Source: Oscillospiraceae bacterium
GTDB lineage: Bacteria > Bacillota > Clostridia > Christensenellales > Aristaeellaceae
Reading direction: 5' to 3'
DNA length: 6,453 nt
Assembly (NCBI GenBank): GCA_031266295.1
Contig: JAISBH010000220.1
Coordinates: 1-6,453, forward strand
Under the pieces are notes generated by a model. That model was not told where the DNA came from. It saw only the letters and a list, made by a program, of their open reading frames with translations, and made no database searches. Made by a program: the position numbers and the translations under genes. Shown here in pieces: positions 1 through 6,332 of the stretch (within the stretch, counting starts at the first letter, position 1; every line of letters starts with the position of its first letter).

Positions 1-1
1 A

Positions 2-130
2 TTAATTGAAAATTACCAGAAAAGGAGGAAAATTGTTGAGGAGGTGATTGAAGTGAGGTTCCTGATACGGCGGTTGAAAAAACTTGAGGATGGAAGGCGG
101 CCCTGGAAGACAAAAATACCCGTTGTATGA
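2..130 (+). pseudogene. Possible C-terminal gene fragment, unrecognised
   Basis: Frame +2 is open from the window edge to a TGA at 128-130 and encodes about 42 residues rich in Lys, Arg and Glu, including KKLEDGRRPWKTKIPVV. The same frame then stays open for another 40 or so codons to a TAG near 254. This could be the end of a gene entering from the left, or a decayed reading frame broken by one stop. The first 60 bases are only about one third G+C, far below the genes further right. An open frame also exists on the opposite strand here, so coding on this strand is not certain. I recognise no family. Confidence 0.2.
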
Positions 131-243
131 AATCCTGACAATCACTACTTTGATAGTGGGAATAGACGTGTAAGCGCATGGGAATTGTTGCCAGGCAAGG
201 AATTTTTGGAGGGGATTGGTTGTCAATTTCTGCCAATTAACTG

Positions 244-272
244 CAGACAAATATAGATTAACATGGTATAAT
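244..272 (+). promoter_or_regulatory. Sigma-A-type promoter of the transposase pseudogene
   Basis: A perfect -10 TATAAT lies at 267-272 and is preceded by TGG, giving an extended -10 (TGn). A weaker -35, CAGACA at 244-249, matches four of six consensus bases with a 17-bp spacer. It sits 30 bases before the ATG of the transposase remnant, whose ribosome binding site GGAGG is at 291-295. The layout fits the native promoter of an insertion-sequence transposase that has stayed intact while the gene decayed. Confidence 0.5.
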
Positions 273-301
273 GTCTTCATCAAACAGCTTGGAGGCGGCG
301 T

Positions 302-1042
302 ATGTTCCTGCGTAAGCAAAAACTTCCAGCGGCAGAGTCTTGCTGAGCATTGCCCGCTCGTACAGAGTGAGCGGCGGCAAGTCGCCGCGTTATGAGATCG
401 TTGAGAAGTTGGGTTATCTTGATGAGCTTGAAAAGACAATGCCGAACCTTATTGAGCATTTCACTGCGCAAATTGCCAGCATGAATCAAGGGCAGTCCTC
501 TCGCGCGAACGTGCTGGCGACAAAAAGCGCGCTGGCGCTATCCATGAACGAGAGATTATCGCCAGGCTGCGAGTATCGCAAGAATATGGGCTATGCAGTA
601 TTGAGTAAAATATACCATGCTCTGCAGTTGGATACTTATTTTCAAAATCACTCGCAGCATTGTAATGTCCAATAGCAGCGCGCAGCGGGCGCGTATCTGC
701 AGAATCCCGAAGGGATTCTTACCTGTATAATGTAAATAATATCATGAAACTATTGATCTTCGAACGGATACTCAATCCGGCGTCGAAGGAGGCTACGTGG
801 AAAAACCGCGCCTCTATCTTGAGAATACCAACTTTGCGTTGGAAGACGCGTACAGGTGTCTGTCGCTTGTATATCAGTGGGAAGAAGACATTCAAGTGGC
901 GGCGGTCAGCGCGAAGTGGGACCGTATCCGCAGGGATTATTTCCTGTTTATCTAAACGAACAAGTCCGCAAACTCTATGGGCGGACTACTGGGTTGGTTT
1001 ACTACGACGTAACTAACTACTATTTTGAGATTGACAAATCGG
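302..1042 (+). pseudogene. IS1634-family (IS4 superfamily) transposase, decayed N-terminal part
   Basis: This is the remnant of a DDE transposase, an enzyme that cuts and joins the ends of its insertion sequence. The ATG at 302 follows GGAGG at 291-295 by 6 bp and begins MFLRKQK. The frame then shifts at the A-run 318-322 into one reading LLSIARSYR, KLGYLDELEKTMPNLIEHF and MGYAVLSKIYHALQLDTY up to codon 670-672. A 51-bp palindromic unit follows. The reading resumes in another frame as YNVNNIMKLLIFERILNPAS, shifts again at the A-run 801-805 (then YLENTNFALEDAYRCLS), and shifts once more around 895-930 to reach VRKLYGRTTGLVYYDVTNYY. The last motif (YYDVTNYYFEID) carries the first catalytic Asp expected in this family. 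Everything after it, including the remaining catalytic acids, is missing; full-length members are roughly 500-600 residues. The family call rests on remembered motifs in the right order, and the inactive state is plain from the sequence. Confidence 0.85.
673..723 (+). repeat. 51-bp double-hairpin unit, copy 1 (inverted partner at 1041-1091)
   Basis: This unit is the reverse complement of 1041-1091 with one mismatch (C at 700 against A at 1064). It folds as two adjacent hairpins. The first spans 675-700: GCAG pairs with CTGC, then CGCGC (679-683) with GCGCG (689-693), leaving a 5-base loop and a 3-base bulge. The second spans 701-719: AGAATCCC, loop GAA, GGGATTCT. It interrupts the transposase between the codon for Gln (CAA, 670-672) and the codons for YNVNN (from 726). 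Size and fold resemble REP/BIME-like or tiny MITE-like elements; the class is inference. Confidence 0.85.
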
Positions 1043-1091
1043 TAAGAATCCCTTCGGGATTCTACAGATACGCGCCCGCTGCGCGCTGCTA
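1041..1091 (-). repeat. 51-bp double-hairpin unit, copy 2 (inverted)
   Basis: This is the reverse-oriented partner of 673-723, identical at 50 of 51 positions. The single difference (A at 1064 on this strand) turns one G-C pair of the first hairpin into a G-T pair, so an RNA or single-stranded copy would keep the fold as a wobble. It sits where recognisable transposase sequence ends, straight after the YYDVTNYYFEID motif. It therefore marks either a second insertion or the junction of a deletion that removed the rest of the transposase. Confidence 0.85.
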
Positions 1092-1181
1092 CATGTCAGA
1101 GCAGTCGTTCCTAACTGCGGCGGTGCAGAACATGAAGCGGATGGTCTGCTTCGCGCGGCTTTATGTTATCTTTATATTTCA
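1092..1181. other. Unassigned spacer between two pseudogenes
   Basis: Ninety bases lie between the second palindromic unit and the end of the sensor-kinase fragment. On the plus strand one frame reads LTAAVQNMKRMVCFARLYV, which loosely resembles the C-terminal stretch of IS1634-type transposases. If that is right, this is the far end of the same element after an internal deletion. The likeness is too weak to name it, and I see no other feature here. Confidence 0.3.
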
Positions 1182-1910
1182 TTATCTGAAACCCAACAAA
1201 CCCGCCGCTCTTGTCAGCACGACGGGTTTTTCGTCGACGCAACTGTCTAACGAGAGCAATTCGAGGCGTCTGAAATGGGCGCTGTACGCAGAGTGCACGT
1301 TGAACGACAGCAGCGAGCGTATGTCTTATGTCGGCGACTCGATCAGCAGGACATAGAACGAGCGTCCGGATCGGCGGGAAGCAGCGGATACGCCACGACC
1401 ATATACAAGCGCTTTTCATAGAACAGAATGTTATCCGATGTGGAAACCGCTCGGGCGGCGATGATTGGCTTCCATTCATCCGACACGTCGTCAATGCCCC
1501 AGTCGTGGATATCATCCGTCCATTGAGAGGCGGGTACAACGCCACGTTATGAATATACGGCGAGTTGTCGCCCATGACTTTCATCCGGTTCTGCAGCCGA
1601 AGCATCGCCTCGAAGCGTTCGTACCGGCCAATTATCTCTGCGGTGTTGACGAAATAGTTGATCGACGCGTCGTTCAGCGTATCGTATTGCATATGCCATA
1701 TGCGCATTATCTCCGTTTCAAGCGCGCGATGGAAGAAGCTGACCGTCGCCTGCTAAGAGGCGATTATCTTGCCGTACGTCATCGCCTCGGCTGTATGTGT
1801 TATATGCAAAACCCCAGCGCGTACAGAGATAGTATCGCTGCCAAGAACGCTCCCAGCAGCACGAATACCGAACGTCTACATATCCAACCTATTTTGCCGT
1901 ATACCCCGCG
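1182..1910 (-). pseudogene. Sensor histidine kinase (YesM/LytS-like) N-terminal remnant
   Basis: Read on the minus strand, the fragment begins with a hydrophobic membrane segment (RRSVFVLLGAFLAAILSLYA, about 1815-1877). After a frameshift near 1800-1810 comes an extracytoplasmic sensor region: SFFHRALETEI, SINYFVNTAEIIGRYERFE, MLRLQNRMKV, then SPYIHNVALY. A second shift near 1535-1545 leads to WGIDDVSDEWKPII and YEKRLYMVVAYPLL. A third near 1360 leads to FYVLLIESP, DIRSLLSFNVHSAYSAHF and CVDEKPVVLT, ending at TAA (1184-1182). Extra in-frame stops are TAG at 1755-1753 and TAA at 1328-1326. The order matches the single N-terminal TM helix and Cache-like ectodomain of Bacillota sensor kinases that control sugar transporters. 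The second TM, HAMP, His-kinase and ATPase parts are absent. No start codon remains in frame between the hydrolase stop and the TM segment. It follows the hydrolase gene closely, so the two probably once shared a transcript. Confidence 0.7.
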
Positions 1911-1933
1911 TTGGTTACAGCGTATACTAGGAG

Positions 1934-2968
1934 TTATGAATTGTCAACTGAAACGCCTGCCGCCGAAGACTCGCTCTTCATAAAATCGCCTAGGATAGTT
2001 GAACCGCGCGTGGCTCGCGCCAGTTTCAGTTCATCCGCCTGAGCATACTCTGTCGATGGCGCAAGCGTCTGCTCGAACCATGACGCGATTTCCTGAAAGG
2101 CCTTTTCTCTGCGCGCGGAGAGTGGTATATTGTGATCGGTGTTTGGGAGGATTGCGATGCGTTTATGCGCGGATGCGACGGCGGCGTACAGACGTTGCGC
2201 GTTCGACGGGTCGATGAGCGTGTCGTCCGCGCCGTGCATGAAGTACACGGGGCAAGTGATGCGCGGACACGCGTCGATCGGTTTCAGCCGGATAAAGCTC
2301 GCGATGGAGCGCAAACTAATATAGGCCGCGTTCCCCGGCGCAAGCAGCGAATCCAGTACGCATCGCCGCGATTCGTCAGCCGTCTCTGCGAACATCTCCA
2401 TTCGGTTCACGATTTGAGACGACCCCGTCGCGGCATCGATCCGCGCGTCCTGGCGCAGGCGTTCCAGAAAACCATCGTAATCCGCGCCGCGCCTCTCGAA
2501 CAGAACCCGCAAGCCCGCACCGCAGTCCGCCAGCGCTGCCATGGAAACGATGCTGCGAATGCGTTTATCGCCGTATCCGCCAACCCGCAACGCAAGGCTC
2601 GCACCAAGGCTTATGCCCGCCAGCCCCATTCGCGACGCGTCGAAGAAAGGCACCGTCTCCGCGAACGACAGCGCGGCGAGAATATCCGCTGGCATCTCGC
2701 TGGAAACCAGCTGCTGAAACGGATCCCTCGCGCGTTCCCCGCATCCGCAGAAGTCGAAACGCAAACTGGCTATATCGCGCGACGCGAGATACGCCGCCAG
2801 CGCGTCCAGACCGTCGTTGCGCTGCCGCGACAGGCCGTGGCAGAGAATCGCAATAGGCCAGGCCTTGGCGTCGTCGGGCGCCTCCAGCGTGCATTCCAAC
2901 GGCACGCCGCCGCTGTAGAAGCGCGTTTCGATTCGCAAGGTTTCCGTTCGAATAGTTTCAGTCTGCAT
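1934..2968 (-). CDS. Alpha/beta hydrolase, probable esterase
   Basis: The 344-residue protein has a complete alpha/beta-hydrolase signature. Residues 41-48 (ILCHGLSR) form the oxyanion-hole HG strand, and 69-78 read LRFDFCGCGE. The nucleophile elbow GISLG places Ser at 120, the acid is Asp249 in HGADDTLID, and His279 lies in NTDHNIP. The arrangement resembles cinnamoyl/feruloyl-esterase-like and S33-type hydrolases, so ester cleavage on a small acyl or sugar-linked substrate is likely; the substrate is unknown. There is no signal peptide, so it should be cytoplasmic. The ATG at 2968 is the only plausible early start, since the next Met is residue 92, and its ribosome site AGGTTGAG is weak. 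The N-terminus holds three imperfect five-residue repeats (TETIR, TETLR, IETRF). About 40 residues after 303 form a polar tail beyond the fold. It diverges from the LacI-fusion gene across 70 bp, suggesting control by that regulator. Confidence 0.9.
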   Translation of the reverse strand: MQTETIRTETLRIETRFYSGGVPLECTLEAPDDAKAWPIAILCHGLSRQRNDGLDALAAYLASRDIASLRFDFCGCGERARDPFQQLVSSEMPADILAALSFAETVPFFDASRMGLAGISLGASLALRVGGYGDKRIRSIVSMAALADCGAGLRVLFERRGADYDGFLERLRQDARIDAATGSSQIVNRMEMFAETADESRRCVLDSLLAPGNAAYISLRSIASFIRLKPIDACPRITCPVYFMHGADDTLIDPSNAQRLYAAVASAHKRIAILPNTDHNIPLSARREKAFQEIASWFEQTLAPSTEYAQADELKLARATRGSTILGDFMKSESSAAGVSVDNS

Positions 2969-2982
2969 CGTCTCAACCTAAA

Positions 2983-2996
2983 TGCCGCCTGTGGCA
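2983..2996. promoter_or_regulatory. Candidate operator TGCC-N6-GGCA in the divergent gap
   Basis: A short inverted repeat, TGCCGCCTGTGGCA, lies between the hydrolase start (2968) and the regulator start (3039), where a LacI-type protein would be expected to bind and control both genes. The half-sites are only 4 bp and the centre lacks the CG typical of many LacI-family operators, so this is a guess by position. I could not find a convincing -35/-10 pair in the gap on either strand. Confidence 0.2.
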
Positions 2997-3021
2997 CGTC
3001 TTTCGCCTATTTATTACCGTC

Positions 3022-3028
3022 AAGGAGG
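3022..3028 (+). promoter_or_regulatory. Strong ribosome binding site fixing a TTG start
   Basis: AAGGAGG is a perfect Shine-Dalgarno sequence, 10 bp before TTG at 3039-3041. Starting there gives MVTIREVAKEAG, the normal opening of a LacI-family DNA-binding head. The in-frame ATG at 2982 lies upstream of this site and would add 19 residues with no family counterpart. Confidence 0.8.
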
Positions 3029-3038
3029 GGATCGCCGC

Positions 3039-5315
3039 TTGGTCACAATCCGGGAAGTAGCGAAGGAAGCGGGCGTTTCCATCGCGACGGTGTCATTCTA
3101 CCTGAACGGGAAGCCCGTCTCGGAGGAAAAGTGCCTGCGCATAGAGGAGGCGGTGCGCAATCTGAACTATGTCGTCCGAAGCGGAGCACGCGACCTGCGT
3201 GTGAAGCACAACGACGAAATCGGCATTCTCTTCCCCAATGTGGCCGACCCGTACTACGAGAAGGTCATCAGCAGCATCAAAGGCTACTTATCCTATCAGG
3301 GACGTGCCTTCTCATTCAGCCTGTCGGACGACGACGCGCAAAGCGAGACAGATACGCTGCTGCGGCTGATCGGGCGCAACTGCGCTGGAATCATACTATG
3401 CACCTGCCAGCCGGAAAACACGGACATATTCCGCCTGCTGGAAGCCAGCGGCATACCGTTCGCTCTGATCGACCGCAAACCGGACGCGCTGGACTGCAAC
3501 TTCGTCGGCTGTGATAACCGCGCGCTGTTCTACCAGCTGACCCGCAAATGGGCGACGCGAGAGCCGACTGGCATCCACCTGATAAGCGGCCCGCTCGCAT
3601 TTGACGACAACCGCGCCGCGTTCGATGGTTTCGCCGCCGCTCTCACAGAGTTTGGCGTGGAATGCACGAGCAAATACGCCCTGCCCGTAACGCCAACCCG
3701 CGAGAATGGATTCCGCGCCGGCATCCGTTTGCTGGAGAACGGAAACCGTCCGCGCGTGATCCTGACTACGTCGTACTTGCTCGCGGAAGGACTGCTGTAC
3801 GCGCTCCGACTATACCAGGTAAGGGTGAGCGAGGAGGTGACGATTGTCACGTCCGGCGACAGCGTCGACGACGTATTCTACTGCAACCCGTACATTCACA
3901 AGGCACCGAAACCCGCGTTTGAGCTGGGCGAGACCGCTGCGCGTATGCTACTGCAGAACATCCGCGCGCCGCAGGAATTCCGGAAACAATCCATCCTGCT
4001 GCCATGCCCGACTCCTTCAAGCTCCGCCAAGCCGCGCGAAATAGTTCAGGCAAGGCCTCCGAAAGAAATAAACGTACTGATATTGGACGACGAAAGCACG
4101 ATGTACACGCTGCAGCGACTTATGAAGGATTTCCACGCCTGCGACAATACTCGCGTGCGCTTTATTGGCGTGCATCCTGCAAAGATGTATGACCACATAA
4201 TGGGGACGCTATCCAGGTCTGGCGCGGATACGGACGTCGTGCTGTGCGACATCCCATGGCTGGCCGACTTCGCCGGGAAAGATCTGCTGCTACCGCTGGA
4301 CTCGTTTCTGAAGCGGTATTCCGTCAATATAGATCAGTACGTGCCCGGCGTATTCAACGCTACCAGCCGGTTCAACAGCCACTACTACAGCCTTCCATAT
4401 ATCGCGACGACGCAGATGCTGTTCTACCGGCGCGACCTGTTCCACGACGAACGCCTGCGCCGCCTTTATGAAAAGGCGTATGGCCTCCCACTCGCCACGC
4501 CGAAGACCTGGTCGGATTACCTGCGCACCGCGCGGTTCTTCACGCAGGCGATCAACCCCAAATCACCCGTGCGCTACGGCCACGCCATGGATATGTACAA
4601 TCCATCGCTGACCCTGTGCAGTCTGTGGCCGCGTCTATGGGCCAGCGGCGGCGAGTTGTACGACGACGACGGTATGCTGAGCCTGCGAACACCCGCCATT
4701 ATCAAGGCGGTTCGGAACCTGCTGGACTGCGTATGCGCCGCACATCCGTATGTAACCGCCCATCCCGTGGCCGCAGTAGAAAAACTACTTTCTGGAGAGG
4801 TAGCCATGGCCTGCACGTTCCTGAACTACGCCACGCCGATAGTCGACAAGTTCAAGGCCTCCGCCCGCGCGGGAAAGGTGGGATACGCACGGATACCAGG
4901 CGGCGTTCCGGTAATGGGCGGCTGGTCGTTCGCCATCCCCGCGAAGAGCCGCGCCCCTGAAGCGGCGTTCCAGTTCATCCGCTGGGCGTCCAGCGCGGAT
5001 ATCGCCATCCCGCACGCCATACTCGGCGGCCAGTCGCCGCACCTGAGCACATACAGGAACTACGACATGCTGTCGCTGTATCCCTGGCTGTCCAAGGCGC
5101 AGACCGAGTTAAGCAACGCGCGTACGCGTACCGCCTCCTCAGGCAGGGCACGTCCCAGGTATCTGCAGGAACGCGTGGAATCCATCATCGCCGACGAGCT
5201 TCTCGCGCTGATCCGTCGCATGTCGTCGGGCGAGACGCTATCGGACGCGGATATCGAAGCCGCGCTTCGAAACGCGGAGACGCTAGTCCAGCGCGCGCAA
5301 GCCTGTCGCTTATAA
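3039..5315 (+). CDS. LacI-family regulator fused to an ABC solute-binding domain
   Basis: From the TTG start the protein has 758 residues, about twice a normal LacI regulator. Residues 3-47 are the helix-turn-helix head (TIREVAKEAGVSIATVSFYL), followed by a hinge with the usual AR-LR pattern. Residues about 61-322 form the periplasmic-binding-like core: IGILFPNVADPYYEKVI, the strand GIPFALIDRKPD and EEVTIVTSGDS. After a linker with PTPSSS, residues about 342-758 form a full solute-binding module of the MalE/UgpB type: INVLILDD, DVVLCDIPWLADFAGKDLLL, YYSLPYIATTQMLFYRRDLF, PKTWSDYL, SPVRYGHAMD and GGWSFAIPAKSRAPEAAFQF. There is no signal peptide or membrane segment, so the binding module should work inside the cell, probably as a second ligand sensor. 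The reading frame is continuous across the junction, and nothing suggests two genes. It probably controls the divergent hydrolase gene and the convergent sugar-uptake operon. Domain calls are firm; ligands and targets are inferred. Confidence 0.93.
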   Translation: MVTIREVAKEAGVSIATVSFYLNGKPVSEEKCLRIEEAVRNLNYVVRSGARDLRVKHNDEIGILFPNVADPYYEKVISSIKGYLSYQGRAFSFSLSDDDAQSETDTLLRLIGRNCAGIILCTCQPENTDIFRLLEASGIPFALIDRKPDALDCNFVGCDNRALFYQLTRKWATREPTGIHLISGPLAFDDNRAAFDGFAAALTEFGVECTSKYALPVTPTRENGFRAGIRLLENGNRPRVILTTSYLLAEGLLYALRLYQVRVSEEVTIVTSGDSVDDVFYCNPYIHKAPKPAFELGETAARMLLQNIRAPQEFRKQSILLPCPTPSSSAKPREIVQARPPKEINVLILDDESTMYTLQRLMKDFHACDNTRVRFIGVHPAKMYDHIMGTLSRSGADTDVVLCDIPWLADFAGKDLLLPLDSFLKRYSVNIDQYVPGVFNATSRFNSHYYSLPYIATTQMLFYRRDLFHDERLRRLYEKAYGLPLATPKTWSDYLRTARFFTQAINPKSPVRYGHAMDMYNPSLTLCSLWPRLWASGGELYDDDGMLSLRTPAIIKAVRNLLDCVCAAHPYVTAHPVAAVEKLLSGEVAMACTFLNYATPIVDKFKASARAGKVGYARIPGGVPVMGGWSFAIPAKSRAPEAAFQFIRWASSADIAIPHAILGGQSPHLSTYRNYDMLSLYPWLSKAQTELSNARTRTASSGRARPRYLQERVESIIADELLALIRRMSSGETLSDADIEAALRNAETLVQRAQACRL

Positions 5316-5323
5316 ATCCTGCG

Positions 5324-5351
5324 AAAAGGGCGCCCCGGGAGCGGAACGCCC
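5324..5351 (-). terminator. Intrinsic terminator after the propeller gene
   Basis: Read on the minus strand, GGGCGTTCC pairs with GGGGCGCCC around a 6-base loop, a 9-bp stem with two G-U pairs, followed directly by TTTT (5327-5324). On the plus strand the two wobble pairs become A-C mismatches and no T-tract follows, so it should stop the minus-strand operon much better than the convergent regulator gene. It lies in the 60-bp gap between the two convergent stop codons (5315 and 5376). Confidence 0.75.
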
Positions 5352-5375
5352 TCAGGCATGAGTCGGCTAACGCGC

Positions 5376-6332
5376 TTAAACTTTCTTGAACTTTTGCAGG
5401 GCGGGGTGAAGGTTGTCAGGCAGCGGCTGCTCGTTGGACGGCCAGCCCGCCTCGCCGATGTATATGCTTCCCTCGCCGTCCACGTTGATGGAGTGCGCCG
5501 CCCACATATTGCCCGGCGTGGTCGGGTCGGATCCGCCGAACCGACACAGTTCCTTACCGTTGAGATCGAACACCCGCACCTGCGACCATGGCATGTTCTC
5601 GTACGGCTCATACATCACGTTATCCACATAGAAGATGTGGCCCAGTTCCGCGACGTACGCCATGCCATTCGCCACGCACAGTCCGTCCGGGCGCATTATG
5701 TTTTCCCAAATATCCAGAACCTTGCCGTTCACGTCGAAGATCTGGACGCGGTTGTTCTCGCGATCCGCCACGTATATGCGGTCATCCTCGTCGACGCCCA
5801 CGCCGTGCACGATGCGGAATTCGCCAGGCTGCCCGCCGGGTTCACCCCAGGACGCGAGCAGTTCGCCGTCCGACGAGAACCGGTGCACTCGGGAATTGCC
5901 GTATCCGTCGCAGACGAATATCTCGCCCTTCGGTGAAACCGTAACCTTCGACGGCGAATAGAACGGACCCGCACCGCGCTTGATGGTCTTGAAGTTGCCG
6001 CGCACCGCGCCTGTATCGGAGGGGACGCCCGGCGTCCCTAATGTCATCAGCAGCGGGTGGCTTTCGCCCGCTCCGAACTTTTTGACCGTATGATCGCCCG
6101 AATCCACGACGAAGACGTTATCCTCCGGATCAATGTACAGTCCATGGCATCCCTTGATAACGCCTTCGCCCCAGCCGTACAGCTTCTTTCCGGTCTGGTC
6201 GAATACGGCTATACGTTCCGCGCCGTCCGTCATCGCGAAGATGCGCCCCTTGGAGTCAACCGCCGCATCCGGCACGCATGGCAGGGGTATGTCAAACGGA
6301 ATCGGTTCGAACTGGTACTTTAGGGTCTGCAT
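5376..6332 (-). CDS. NHL-repeat six-bladed propeller protein, PAL-like
   Basis: The protein has 318 residues from ATG at 6332. It is built of repeated NHL blades such as GLYIDPEDNVFVVDSGDHTV, GEIFVCDGYGNSRVHRF and RIYVADRENNRVQIFD. It resembles the lyase domain of peptidylglycine alpha-amidating monooxygenase (PAL). Candidate equivalents of its active site are three His for the metal (His63 in CHGLYID, His176 in VHGVGVD, His280 in AHSINVD), Tyr144 in DGYGNSR and Arg191 in ADRENNR. An Arg expected in the first blade is not obvious: that loop reads MTDGAERIAVF. There is no signal peptide, so it is probably cytoplasmic. ATG 6332 is preferred over an in-frame GTG at 6350 because AAGGCGG lies 7 bp before it and it overlaps the upstream stop as TGATG. 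It sits in an operon with a sugar-type solute-binding protein, so a role as a lactonase or lyase on a carbohydrate is as likely as peptide chemistry. Confidence 0.88.
   Translation of the reverse strand: MQTLKYQFEPIPFDIPLPCVPDAAVDSKGRIFAMTDGAERIAVFDQTGKKLYGWGEGVIKGCHGLYIDPEDNVFVVDSGDHTVKKFGAGESHPLLMTLGTPGVPSDTGAVRGNFKTIKRGAGPFYSPSKVTVSPKGEIFVCDGYGNSRVHRFSSDGELLASWGEPGGQPGEFRIVHGVGVDEDDRIYVADRENNRVQIFDVNGKVLDIWENIMRPDGLCVANGMAYVAELGHIFYVDNVMYEPYENMPWSQVRVFDLNGKELCRFGGSDPTTPGNMWAAHSINVDGEGSIYIGEAGWPSNEQPLPDNLHPALQKFKKV

Noticed and set aside
2..439. Minus-strand open frame of 145 codons across the left edge
   Set aside because: It overlaps the N-terminal part of the transposase remnant on the other strand, and its composition (many Pro, Ser, Thr and Cys) looks non-coding.
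673..1091. Invertible DNA switch flanked by inverted repeats
   Set aside because: The enclosed segment continues the transposase in its original orientation on the left side, carries no promoter that I can see, and no recombinase gene is nearby; two independent small insertions explain it better.
1198..1236. Terminator-like hairpin CCCGCCG ... CGACGGG followed by TTTTT on the plus strand
   Set aside because: It lies inside the recognisable sensor-kinase remnant (CVDEKPVVLT read on the minus strand), has a long loop and one mismatched pair, and no plus-strand gene ends in front of it.
2982..3038. ATG at 2982 as the start of the regulator
   Set aside because: It lies upstream of the perfect ribosome binding site at 3022-3028 and would add 19 residues before a canonical LacI N-terminus; TTG at 3039 fits both.
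2132..3514. Long plus-strand open frame of 460 codons
   Set aside because: It is antisense to the hydrolase and runs out of frame through the regulator; its product is Arg-rich with no domain signs, typical of a shadow in GC-rich coding DNA.
5358..5936. Plus-strand open frame antisense to the propeller gene
   Set aside because: The opposite strand carries clear NHL blades and catalytic motifs, while this frame has no recognisable content or ribosome site.
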